A stretch of DNA of 64,000 nucleotides from Pseudomonadota bacterium (GTDB lineage Bacteria; Pseudomonadota; Gammaproteobacteria; Xanthomonadales; Xanthomonadaceae): NCBI GenBank assembly GCA_023419315.1, contig JAEZYE010000051.1, positions 62,001-126,000 of the forward strand. The letters run 5' to 3'. A model generated the notes under the pieces. The model made no database searches, was not told the DNA's origin, and saw only the letters and a program-made list of their open reading frames with translations. Position numbers and translations under genes: made by a program. Positions 17,898 through 26,043 of this stretch are shown here, one piece after another (position 1 is the stretch's first letter; the number at the start of each line of letters is the position of its first letter).

Positions 17898-18905
17898 TTA
17901 CAGGCGCGAAGCGATGGCCTTGGCGAACGTCATGGTGGTGCCCTCGCCGCCCAGATCCGGGGTCAGCGAATCCTTGGCTTCGAGCGTGGCGATGATGGCC
18001 GCACGCAGGCGTTCCGCCTTTTCCGGCTGGCCAAGGTGATCCAGCATCTGCGCCGCACCCAGCAGGAGCGCACACGGGTTGGCCACGCCCTTGCCTGCGA
18101 TGTCCGGAGCCGAACCATGCACGGCTTCGAAAATCGCGGCGTCGGCGCCGATGTTGGCGCCGGGCGCCAGGCCCAGGCCGCCGACGAGACCGGCGCACAG
18201 ATCCGAAATGATGTCGCCGAACAGGTTGGTGGTGACGATGATGTCGAACTGCTCCGGACGCATCACCAGCTGCATGCAGGTGTTGTCCACGATCATTTCG
18301 TTGCAGAGGATGTCGGGATACTGCTGCGCCACTTCGCGCGCGACCTTCAGGAACAGGCCCGAGGTCGTCTTCAGGATGTTGGCCTTGTGTACGACGGTGA
18401 CCTTCTTGCGGCCGGTCTTGCGGGCCAGTTCGAAGGCGTAGCGCACGATGCGCTCGGACCCCTTGCGGGTGATCTTCTGCGTAAGCAGCGCGGTCTCGCC
18501 GTCTTCGGAAATCGACTGGCCTTCACCGATGTAGGCGCCTTCGGTGTTCTCGCGCACGGTGATCAGGTCCACGCCGTCCGGGAAGCGCGACTTCGTGTTC
18601 GGGAAGGACTTGGCCGGACGCACGTTGGCGTACAGGTCGAAATGGCGGCGCAGCGCCACGTTGATCGAGCTGAAGCCTTCGCCGACCGGCGTGGTCAGCG
18701 GGCTCTTCAGCGCGACGCCGTTGCGGCGGATGGAGTCCAGGGTGGCCTGCGGCAGCAGATCGCCGTGCTTCTCCAGCGCGACCATGCCGGCGTCGGCTTC
18801 CTCGTAGGTCAGGCCGGTTTTCAGCGTGTCGAGCACGAAAAGGGTCGCATCCATGATCTCCGGGCCGATGCCGTCGCCGCGGATGACCGTAATCTTCTGG
18901 GTCAT
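17898..18905 (-). CDS. NAD-dependent isocitrate dehydrogenase
   Basis: A 335-residue member of the isocitrate/isopropylmalate dehydrogenase family; converts isocitrate to 2-oxoglutarate in the TCA cycle. The substrate motif SSINVALRR (Ser, Asn, Arg) is of the isocitrate type rather than the isopropylmalate type. VRENTEGAYIGE, the Tyr/Lys catalytic region and the metal-binding DIISDLCAGLVGG stretch follow. The cofactor region EAVHGSAPDIAGKGVANP lacks the Lys-Tyr pair of NADP enzymes, consistent with NAD use. I used ATG 18905 (MTQKITVIRGDGIGPE); the in-frame ATG 18983 adds 26 unconserved residues. Single gene with its own terminator. Homoisocitrate or tartrate activity cannot be excluded. Confidence 0.88.
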   Translation of the reverse strand: MTQKITVIRGDGIGPEIMDATLFVLDTLKTGLTYEEADAGMVALEKHGDLLPQATLDSIRRNGVALKSPLTTPVGEGFSSINVALRRHFDLYANVRPAKSFPNTKSRFPDGVDLITVRENTEGAYIGEGQSISEDGETALLTQKITRKGSERIVRYAFELARKTGRKKVTVVHKANILKTTSGLFLKVAREVAQQYPDILCNEMIVDNTCMQLVMRPEQFDIIVTTNLFGDIISDLCAGLVGGLGLAPGANIGADAAIFEAVHGSAPDIAGKGVANPCALLLGAAQMLDHLGQPEKAERLRAAIIATLEAKDSLTPDLGGEGTTMTFAKAIASRL

Positions 18906-19064
18906 TTGCTTGGGATTCCGAAACTGGGCACGTACGGGCGGGTTCCGGGCCGTGCGTGCGAAACGAGGAGGAAAGTCGCGCAATTATGCCCGAAGCCGCC
19001 CGGCGGCCCCAAATAGACCATGGTTCGAAGGCGTTCGCAGCCGGACGCTGGCGCGGGCGGCAGG

Positions 19065-19454
19065 TCAGCCGTGGTCGTGGCCGGCCGGGGCGGCCGCGTC
19101 TCCGGTTTCGAGCCGGTCCAGGAAGTCGACCGCGCGCCGCAGGTGCGGAATGACGATGGATCCGCCGACCACCAGCCCGACCGAGAACGTTTCGAAAAAC
19201 TCGTCGCGGGTCACGCCCGCATCCTTGCATTGCGCGACGTGATAACTGATGCAGTCGTCGCAGCGCAGCACCATCGAGGCCACGAGCCCCAGCAACTCCT
19301 TGGTCTTCACGTCCAGCGCGCCGGCCTGGTAGGTCTGGGTGTCGAGTGCGAAGAAACGCCGCACGACCTGGTTGGGCTCGGCGAGGATGCGCTCGTTCAT
19401 GCGCTGCCGGAACTCGGTGAACTCGCGCACGCGATCGGAACTGTCGTTGCTCAT
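19065..19454 (-). CDS. Carboxymuconolactone decarboxylase family protein (AhpD-like)
   Basis: A 129-residue all-helical protein. The CxxC pair in RCDDCISYH followed by a His is the AhpD-type redox motif, so it is more likely a peroxidase-linked disulfide reductant than a true decarboxylase. Helices such as TKELLGLVASMVLRC and DEFFETFSVGLVVGG fit the family. The C-terminus ends in a His/Asp tail (GHDHG). It lies between isocitrate dehydrogenase and a glutaredoxin on the same strand; the glutaredoxin is a plausible electron partner, but that is only a neighbourhood argument. Confidence 0.82.
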   Translation of the reverse strand: MSNDSSDRVREFTEFRQRMNERILAEPNQVVRRFFALDTQTYQAGALDVKTKELLGLVASMVLRCDDCISYHVAQCKDAGVTRDEFFETFSVGLVVGGSIVIPHLRRAVDFLDRLETGDAAAPAGHDHG

Positions 19455-19550
19455 GGGTCATCCATCGGGAAAAGGCGAACTTTACGACGACCGGCGCCGG
19501 TCAGGCACGGCAACGCCCGGATGGGCACCGTGCCGGACGGCTGTCGCCTT

Positions 19551-19826
19551 TCAGCCCGCCAGCAGCGGTTCGAGCTTGCCGGCGCGGTGCAGCGCCATCA
19601 TGTCGTCGTAGCCGCCCACATGCGTTTCGCCGACGAATATCTGCGGCACGCTGGTGCGGCGCGCCTTGGCGATCATCTTTTCGCGCTCCGCCGGATCCAG
19701 ATCGACGCGCACTTCCGTCCACGCCTGGCCCTTGCTCTTGAGGAAGTTCTTGGCGGCCACGCAATAGGGACAGATGGCCGTGGTGTACATCGTGATCACG
19801 GGACGTTGGGGGGCGGTGTCGCTCAA
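19551..19826 (-). CDS. grxC: Glutaredoxin 3 (GrxC type)
   Basis: A 91-residue dithiol glutaredoxin reducing protein disulfides with glutathione. The active site CPYC follows MYTTAI, then come the cis-Pro motif SVPQIFVG and the glycine pair HVGGYDDMM. No ATG gives the right length. I chose TTG 19826, which has GGAG 7 nt upstream and gives the usual 10-12 residues before the first beta strand; the alternative is the internal ATG directly before YTTAICPYC, which would truncate the strand. Located 96 nt downstream of the AhpD-like gene. Confidence 0.88.
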   Translation of the reverse strand: MSDTAPQRPVITMYTTAICPYCVAAKNFLKSKGQAWTEVRVDLDPAEREKMIAKARRTSVPQIFVGETHVGGYDDMMALHRAGKLEPLLAG

Positions 19827-20050
19827 GGGATTCTCCAGTGCGGGAAGTCGAACAGAGGATGGGACGCAAACCATCGCTTTCCACCCGGGCAAATGGAACA
19901 GTGCGGGCTGTGTCCGGGCCGTCAAAAAACCGCGATGATGGCAGCGGGTCGCTCCAGCTGGCTGGCCCGATTAACCACATGTTCACTCGTGCGTGTCGGG
20001 CAAGCGTCATCCTGCATTCCGGCCGTCATTGTCCGTCAACGGAGTTCCGT

Positions 20051-21661
20051 TTGCGTCATTCGCTGCTCGCCACTGCGCTCACCCTGATCCTGGCGGTTCC
20101 GCTGGCCCACGCGCAGGACGCCAGGCTGCCGGACATCGGCTCATCCGCGGGCGAAGTGCTGTCACCCGCACGCCAGGCCGAGTACGGCGGCATGATGCTG
20201 CGCGAACTGCGCAACTACGGTTATCTGCTGGAAGATCCCCTGCTCGACGAATGGCTGCAGAAGGTCGGTTCGCGCCTGGGCGCGGAGAGCGACACGCCGC
20301 GGCAGTCGTACACCTTCTTCCTGCTGCGGGATCGCCAGATCAATGCGTTCGCCACGCTCGGCGGCTATATCGGCACCAATGCCGGGCTCATTCTGACGGC
20401 GGAGAGCGAGGACGAAGTCGCCGCAGTGCTCTCGCACGAAATCGCCCACGTCACCCAGCAGCATGTGCTGCGCGCGGTCGAGCGCGCCGAACGCGACCAG
20501 ATTCCGATCCTGCTCGGCATGCTCGGCGCGATCGTTCTGGCGCAGAGCGCAGGCGGCAATTCCAGCGGTGATGCGTCCATGGCGGCGGTCGCCAGCGGCA
20601 TGGGCCTGATGCAGCAGCGCCAGATCGACTACACGCGTTCTAACGAATCCGAAGCCGATCGCCTCGGCATCCGGACGCTGCAGCGCGCCGGTTACGACGT
20701 CGATGCCATGGCCGGGTTCTTCGCGCGCATGGCGCAGGCCACCCGCGCCAACCGCGGCAGCGGGCGCGATCAGTATCCCGACTATCTGATGACCCACCCG
20801 GTCACCACGACCCGCATCAGCGAAGCCAAGCAGCGCGCCGAACAGATGCGCAAGGACACCGCAACGGGGGCCAGCGATTCATCGCGCGTGTCCGCGCCGG
20901 TGGAACTGGCGAGCAGCAATCCGCTGCTGCCGCTGTCGGTGCGCCTGCCCGACACCCTGTTCGCCCGCGGTCCGTCCGGCGAGTTCGGCTGGGCGCGCGA
21001 ACGCCTGCGCGCGCTGAGCGCGAACACGCCCGCCTCCGCGGCGCGCGATTACGAGGCCATCCGCCGCGAAAGTGGAAAGCCACTGAGCGAAGCCCAGCGC
21101 TATGGGTTGGCGGTCGCCCATCTGAATGCCGGCCGGTTCGATGTCGCCCTGGCGGAACTGGCGCCCCTGCTGGCTGCGCATCCGGGCAACCTGTGGCTGG
21201 AGCTGACCACTGCGGAAGCGGAGTCGCGCGGCGGCAAGGCGGCGCAGGCGAACCAGCGCCTGACACGGCTGATGCAGCAGATGCCGAACAACCGGCCGAT
21301 CGCCCTCACCTTCGCGCGCGTGCTGAACGAACAAGGCACCGCCGAGGCGGGCCGCCAGGCGCAGGCCGTGCTGCGGCCGATGCTGGGCCGGGCAGGCGCG
21401 GATCCGGTGTTCCAGCGCGAGTTCGCCCGCGCCAACGAACTGGCCGGCGACCCGGTCCGGGCCGGCGAGGCCTATGCCGAGGCGGCATTCCTGAATGGCC
21501 GTCCCGAACAGGCGCTGGTCCAGCTGCAGAACCTCAAGCGCCGGGACGATCTCGATTACTACGCCCGCGCGCGCATCGATGCCCGCATCGCCGCCATCAC
21601 GCCGCAGGTGCTGGAGCTGCGTCGATTGGGCGTGCGCGACCCCGACGTCGAGCGTCGCTGA
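20051..21661 (+). CDS. bepA: Periplasmic M48 metalloprotease with TPR region, BepA/YfgC family
   Basis: A 536-residue exported protease and chaperone that assists LptD and other outer-membrane protein assembly and removes stalled substrates. The signal peptide ends AHAQ-DA. The zinc site is HEIAH in VLSHEIAHVTQQH plus the Glu of NESEADRLG. The C-terminal half (about 300-520) is helical with TPR-like repeats. I chose TTG 20051 with GGAG 6 nt upstream, because the signal peptide then begins at once (RHSLLATALTLILAVPLA); the upstream in-frame ATG 19979 would place 24 extra polar residues before it. Longer than E. coli BepA (487). It directly precedes phoB but is separated from it by the Pho box. 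Confidence 0.88.
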   Translation: MRHSLLATALTLILAVPLAHAQDARLPDIGSSAGEVLSPARQAEYGGMMLRELRNYGYLLEDPLLDEWLQKVGSRLGAESDTPRQSYTFFLLRDRQINAFATLGGYIGTNAGLILTAESEDEVAAVLSHEIAHVTQQHVLRAVERAERDQIPILLGMLGAIVLAQSAGGNSSGDASMAAVASGMGLMQQRQIDYTRSNESEADRLGIRTLQRAGYDVDAMAGFFARMAQATRANRGSGRDQYPDYLMTHPVTTTRISEAKQRAEQMRKDTATGASDSSRVSAPVELASSNPLLPLSVRLPDTLFARGPSGEFGWARERLRALSANTPASAARDYEAIRRESGKPLSEAQRYGLAVAHLNAGRFDVALAELAPLLAAHPGNLWLELTTAEAESRGGKAAQANQRLTRLMQQMPNNRPIALTFARVLNEQGTAEAGRQAQAVLRPMLGRAGADPVFQREFARANELAGDPVRAGEAYAEAAFLNGRPEQALVQLQNLKRRDDLDYYARARIDARIAAITPQVLELRRLGVRDPDVERR

Positions 21662-21719
21662 CCCGCTCGTTCCGTCCCCTTCCCGGCCGATTGGCGTCGT
21701 CTCATGACAGTCGGCGCCG

Positions 21720-21748
21720 GTGTCATGTTTCGGTCATAAAATTGTCGT
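21720..21748 (+). promoter_or_regulatory. Pho box upstream of phoB
   Basis: Three 7-bp repeats in 11-bp phase: GTGTCAT (21720-21726), CGGTCAT (21731-21737), TTGTCGT (21742-21748), with 4-nt spacers GTTT and AAAA. The PhoB consensus unit is CTGTCAT. It lies 37 nt before the phoB start, consistent with autoregulation. Confidence 0.8.
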
Positions 21749-21784
21749 CTACTGGGCGCCGAACCCAGAACCCACGGGAATCGA

Positions 21785-22474
21785 GTGCAAAAGCACATCC
21801 TGATCGTTGATGACGAACCGGCCATCCGGGACATGGTCGCCTTCGCCCTTCGCAAGGGCGATTACGAGCCGGTCCATGCCGGCGACGCCCGCGAAGCACA
21901 GAACGCCATCGCGGACCGCGTCCCCGATTTGATCCTGCTGGACTGGATGCTGCCCGGCACCAGCGGTCTGGAACTGGCCCGCCGTTGGCGCAAGGACGCG
22001 ATGACCCGCGACGTGCCGATCATCATGCTCACCGCGCGCGGCGAGGAGAATGATCGCGTCGGTGGCCTGGAAGCCGGCGTCGATGACTATGTGGTCAAGC
22101 CATTCTCGGCGCGCGAACTGCTGGCGCGCATCCGCGCGGTCATGCGCCGTTCGCGCGACGACGATGAAGACGGCAGCGTCAGCGTCGGCACGCTGCGCAT
22201 CGACGGCGCCGCGCATCGCGTGTTCGCGGGCGATACGCCGGTTCCGATCGGTCCGACGGAATACCGTCTGCTGCATTTCTTCATGACCCATCCCGAACGC
22301 GTCTATTCGCGCACGCAGTTGCTTGATCATGTCTGGGGTGGCAGCGTGTATGTCGAAGAACGCACGGTCGACGTGCATATCCGGCGCCTGCGCAAGACGC
22401 TCGAGCCGCATGGCATCGAGAACATGGTGCAGACCGTGCGCGGCTCCGGCTATCGCTTCTCGGCAGCGGTCTGA
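21785..22474 (+). CDS. phoB: Phosphate regulon response regulator PhoB
   Basis: A 229-residue OmpR-family regulator. The receiver domain has the acidic pair in IVDDEP and phospho-acceptor D53 in LLDWMLPG; the C-terminal winged helix (about 130-229) has RVYSRTQLLDHVWG, the recognition segment ERTVDVHIRRLRKTL and VRGSGYRFS. PhoB binds 11-bp-phased Pho boxes and activates genes for phosphate uptake and sparing. The start is GTG 21785 with GGGAATC upstream. It heads a run with phoR (72 nt later), ppk and ppx. Confidence 0.96.
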   Translation: MQKHILIVDDEPAIRDMVAFALRKGDYEPVHAGDAREAQNAIADRVPDLILLDWMLPGTSGLELARRWRKDAMTRDVPIIMLTARGEENDRVGGLEAGVDDYVVKPFSARELLARIRAVMRRSRDDDEDGSVSVGTLRIDGAAHRVFAGDTPVPIGPTEYRLLHFFMTHPERVYSRTQLLDHVWGGSVYVEERTVDVHIRRLRKTLEPHGIENMVQTVRGSGYRFSAAV

Positions 22475-22546
22475 CGCGGCGGGAGATCCGGTTCCGTCGG
22501 TCGCGCCCGCGTTCGGCTTCGCTCCCTCCTCCTTCGACATCGCTCC

Positions 22547-23884
22547 ATGCCCAAAGACATCCGCTCCGCCTGGTTCAAGACGCTCGGCCAACTGGCCGGC
22601 ATCCTGATCCTTGCCGCGCTGGTTGGACTGCTGCTGGGTCACCCGTGGCCGGTGGTCACGCTCGCCGCGCTGGGCGTGGTCGCCTGGCATTACTGGCGTC
22701 TGCGCAAGGTGCTGCTGCGGCTGACCGCCCGCCAGCGGCTGGAGCCGGCTTCGGGTCGGGGTGTGTGGAATGAACTGGATCGCCTGCTGTTCCGCGGCCA
22801 GGCCGAAATGCGCGCGCGCAAGCGCCGGTTGCTCGACATGCTGCGCGCCTACCGCGCCGCCGCCGCCGCGTTGCCCGATGCGGTGGTCGTGGTCGAACGC
22901 AACACCCAGCGCGTTCTGTGGTTCAACAAGGCCGCCAGCACGCTGCTCGGCCTGCGTTATCCGGCCGACATCGGCATGCCGGTCGGCGATCGCCTGCAAC
23001 CGCTGCCGATGTCGCACTGGCTGGCGGCCGGACGCAATGCCGAGCCGATGCTCGATGCCGCCTCGCCGGTGGACCCGGAGCTTCGCCTCAACCTGCGGCT
23101 GATTCCCTATTCGGACCAGTACTGGCTGCTGGTTGCGCGCGACGTCAGCAAGATGCTGCGGCTGGAGCAGATGCGCCGCGATTTCGTCGCCAATGTGTCG
23201 CATGAACTGCGCACGCCCCTGACCGTCGTGCACGGTTACCTCGACATGCTCGATCCCGGCGACTTTCCGGAATGGACGCCGATGCTCGCCGAGATGCAGA
23301 AGCAGTCGCAGCGGATGACGCAGCTGGTCGAGGATCTGCTCACGCTGTCACGGCTGGAAGCACAGGACAGCCTGCCCGATGAAAGCGTCGCGATGGCGCC
23401 GATGCTGGCGACGCTGCGCCGCGAAGCCGAAGCGCTCAGCCACAAGCGCCATACCGTGCTCGTGGAAGACGACGCCGGCGTGGATCTGTGGGGTTCCAAC
23501 AAGGAACTGCACAGTGCGTTCTCCAACCTCGTCAGCAACGCGGTGCGTTACACGCCGGCCGGCGGCACCATCAGCGTGCGCTTCGCGCGCGAAGGTGCTG
23601 GCGCGGTGCTGAGCGTGCGCGACACCGGCTACGGAATTCCGGCCGCGCACCTGCCGCGCATCACCGAACGCTTCTATCGCGTGTCCACCAGCCGTTCGCG
23701 CGAAAGCGGCGGCACCGGCCTGGGCCTGTCGATCGTCAAGCACGTGTTGAACCTGCACCAGGCGCGGCTGGAGATCGAAAGCGAAGTCGGCCACGGCAGC
23801 GTGTTCTCCGTCCATTTCGGCGCCGAGCGCGTGCACCCGCGCCCGACCGCTTCCTCTTCCCTGCCGCACAGCCAGATCGCATGA
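22547..23884 (+). CDS. phoR: Phosphate regulon sensor histidine kinase PhoR
   Basis: A 445-residue membrane kinase. Two hydrophobic helices lie at about 14-48, then a PAS domain (about 105-200; LPDAVVVVERNTQRVLWFN), the HisKA dimerisation domain with H219 in FVANVSHELRTPL, and the HATPase domain with N-box NLVSNAVRYT, DTGYGIP and GTGLGLSIVKHV. It senses the state of the Pst transporter through PhoU and phosphorylates PhoB. The stop TGA overlaps the ppk start (ATGA), so PhoR and polyphosphate kinase are translationally coupled. The Pst and PhoU genes are not in the window. Confidence 0.95.
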   Translation: MPKDIRSAWFKTLGQLAGILILAALVGLLLGHPWPVVTLAALGVVAWHYWRLRKVLLRLTARQRLEPASGRGVWNELDRLLFRGQAEMRARKRRLLDMLRAYRAAAAALPDAVVVVERNTQRVLWFNKAASTLLGLRYPADIGMPVGDRLQPLPMSHWLAAGRNAEPMLDAASPVDPELRLNLRLIPYSDQYWLLVARDVSKMLRLEQMRRDFVANVSHELRTPLTVVHGYLDMLDPGDFPEWTPMLAEMQKQSQRMTQLVEDLLTLSRLEAQDSLPDESVAMAPMLATLRREAEALSHKRHTVLVEDDAGVDLWGSNKELHSAFSNLVSNAVRYTPAGGTISVRFAREGAGAVLSVRDTGYGIPAAHLPRITERFYRVSTSRSRESGGTGLGLSIVKHVLNLHQARLEIESEVGHGSVFSVHFGAERVHPRPTASSSLPHSQIA

Positions 23885-25971
23885 ACGCCGCCCACGAAAC
23901 GACGCCGGACAGCCTGAGCAACGAAGACGCGCTGCGCGATCCGTCGCTGTACCTCAATCGCGAACTGTCGCAGCTGGACTTCAATTTCCGCGTGCTGGCG
24001 CAGGCGATGGATCCCGGCGTCCCGCTGCTGGAGCGGCTGCGCTTCCTGTGCATCTCGTGCACGAACCTGGACGAGTTCTTCGAAATCCGCGCCGCCACCG
24101 TGCGGCATGCGCAGGACTTCGGCCTGCCGCCCGCCGCGGACGGCATGACGCCGACCACGGTGCTCAACCGCATCCATGACCGCGCGGCGGAACTGGTCGA
24201 AGCGCAATACCACTGCTGGAACAAGGTGCTGCGCCCCGCGATGAACGATGCCGGCGTGCGCGTGTTCGGACGCGCGGCGTGGACGGCGCGGCAGACGCGC
24301 TGGCTGCGCGCTTATTTCCGCAACGAAATCATGCCGGTGCTGTCGCCGCTCGGCCTGGATCCCGCGCATCCGTTCCCGAAGATCCTCAACAAGTCGCTGA
24401 ACATCGTCGTCGTGCTGAAGGGCAAGGACGCGTTCGGTCGTGCCGGTCACCTGGCCATCGTGCGTGCGCCGCGCTCGCTGCCGCGCATCATCCATCTGCC
24501 CGCGCGCGTGTCGGGCGGCGAGAACGATTTCGTCGTGCTGTCGTCGGTGCTGTCCGCGTTCGTGGACGAACTTTTCCCCGGCATGGAAGTGAAGGGTTCC
24601 TACCAGTTCCGCGTGACCCGCAACTCGGAAGTCGTGGTCGACGAAGAGGAAGTCGAGAATCTGGCGTTGGCGCTGCGCGATGAACTCGTCGGCCGCGGCT
24701 ACCGCCCCGCCGTGCGGCTGGAAATCGCGCAGGATTGCCCGAAGCCGATCATCCGCACGCTGTTGCAGAACTTTGCGCTGCCCGACAACGCGGTGTATCT
24801 CATCGACGGACCGGTCAATCTCAACCGCGTCATCCAGGTCTACGACCTGGCGCAACGTCCGGAACTGAAATACCCGGTATTCACCCCGCGCACGCTGCGC
24901 GACAGCGATGCCATCTTCGACCGCGTCGCCGATGGCGACGTGCTGCTGCACCATCCCTTCGATGCGTTCACGCCGGTGCTGGAACTGCTCAAGCAGGCCG
25001 CGGTGGATCCGAACGTGCTGGCGATCAAGCAGACGCTCTATCGCACCGGCAAGGATTCGGCGATTGTCGATGCGCTGGTGCAGGCGGCGCGCAACGGCAA
25101 GGACGTGACCGTCGTGGTGGAACTGCGTGCGCGCTTCGACGAGGACGCGAACCTCGGCGTGGCCGATCGGCTGCAGGAAGCCGGCGTGCAGGTCGTGTAC
25201 GGCGTGGTCGGCTACAAGACCCACGCGAAAATGCTGCTCATCGTCCGGCGCGAAGGCAAGAAGCTGCGGCGCTACGTGCACCTGGGCACCGGCAATTACC
25301 ACAGCGGCACCGCGCGCGCGTACACCGATCTGGGCCTGATTACCTCGGATGCGGACATCGGCAACGACGTGCACCTGCTGTTCCAGCAGCTGTCCGGCCT
25401 CGCCCCGTCGACCAAGCTCAAGCGGCTGCTGCAGTCGCCTTTCACGCTGCATGCCGGGCTGATCCGGAAGATCGAGCGCGAAGCCAGACTGGCGCGCGCC
25501 GGCAAGACCGGTCGCATCGTCATCAAGATCAACGCGCTCAACGAACCGCGCATCATCCGCGCCCTCTACCAGGCCTCGCAGGCGGGCGTCAGCATCGATC
25601 TGGTCGTGCGTGGCGCGTGCTCGCTGCGCCCCGGCGTGCCCGGCGTGTCGGAGAACATCCGCGTGCGCTCCATCGTCGGCCGGTTCCTCGAACACAGCCG
25701 CATCTACTGGTTCGGCAACGACGGCAACCCGGAACTGTATTGCGCCAGCGCCGACTGGCTGGAGCGCAACCTGCTGCATCGGGTGGAGGCGTGCTTCCCG
25801 ATCCTGGATCCGGATCTGGCGCGCAAGGTCTTCCGCGAAGGGCTGCAGAACTACCTCGATGACAACCAGAACGCCTGGGAGCTCGATGCCGACGGCCGCT
25901 ACCGCAAGGTCGAACCGGCCGAAGGCGAGGCCGCGCATTCGGCGCAGGCAACCCTGCTGGCGGGCGTCTGA
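23881..25971 (+). CDS. ppk: Polyphosphate kinase 1
   Basis: A 696-residue enzyme that polymerises the gamma-phosphate of ATP into polyphosphate. It has the full PPK1 architecture: N-terminal helical domain (LYLNRELSQLDFNFRVL), head domain, and two PLD-like catalytic domains with the autophosphorylated H448 in GYKTHAKMLLIV and the second essential H605 in FLEHSRIYWFG. Length matches E. coli (688). I chose ATG 23881, coupled to the phoR stop; the open frame extends upstream inside phoR but that part is a shadow. Coupling to phoR places polyphosphate synthesis under phosphate control. Confidence 0.97.
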   Translation: MNAAHETTPDSLSNEDALRDPSLYLNRELSQLDFNFRVLAQAMDPGVPLLERLRFLCISCTNLDEFFEIRAATVRHAQDFGLPPAADGMTPTTVLNRIHDRAAELVEAQYHCWNKVLRPAMNDAGVRVFGRAAWTARQTRWLRAYFRNEIMPVLSPLGLDPAHPFPKILNKSLNIVVVLKGKDAFGRAGHLAIVRAPRSLPRIIHLPARVSGGENDFVVLSSVLSAFVDELFPGMEVKGSYQFRVTRNSEVVVDEEEVENLALALRDELVGRGYRPAVRLEIAQDCPKPIIRTLLQNFALPDNAVYLIDGPVNLNRVIQVYDLAQRPELKYPVFTPRTLRDSDAIFDRVADGDVLLHHPFDAFTPVLELLKQAAVDPNVLAIKQTLYRTGKDSAIVDALVQAARNGKDVTVVVELRARFDEDANLGVADRLQEAGVQVVYGVVGYKTHAKMLLIVRREGKKLRRYVHLGTGNYHSGTARAYTDLGLITSDADIGNDVHLLFQQLSGLAPSTKLKRLLQSPFTLHAGLIRKIEREARLARAGKTGRIVIKINALNEPRIIRALYQASQAGVSIDLVVRGACSLRPGVPGVSENIRVRSIVGRFLEHSRIYWFGNDGNPELYCASADWLERNLLHRVEACFPILDPDLARKVFREGLQNYLDDNQNAWELDADGRYRKVEPAEGEAAHSAQATLLAGV

Positions 25972-26043
25972 GGCGCACGCAAGTGCCTGAGCCGACGGTC
26001 CGCGCGTTGCCAAGCGGCATCCGCTGCCTCTAGTCTTCCCCGC

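Noticed and set aside
17898..18905. 3-isopropylmalate dehydrogenase
   Set aside because: The Ser/Asn/Arg substrate motif is of the isocitrate type and no leucine biosynthesis genes are adjacent.
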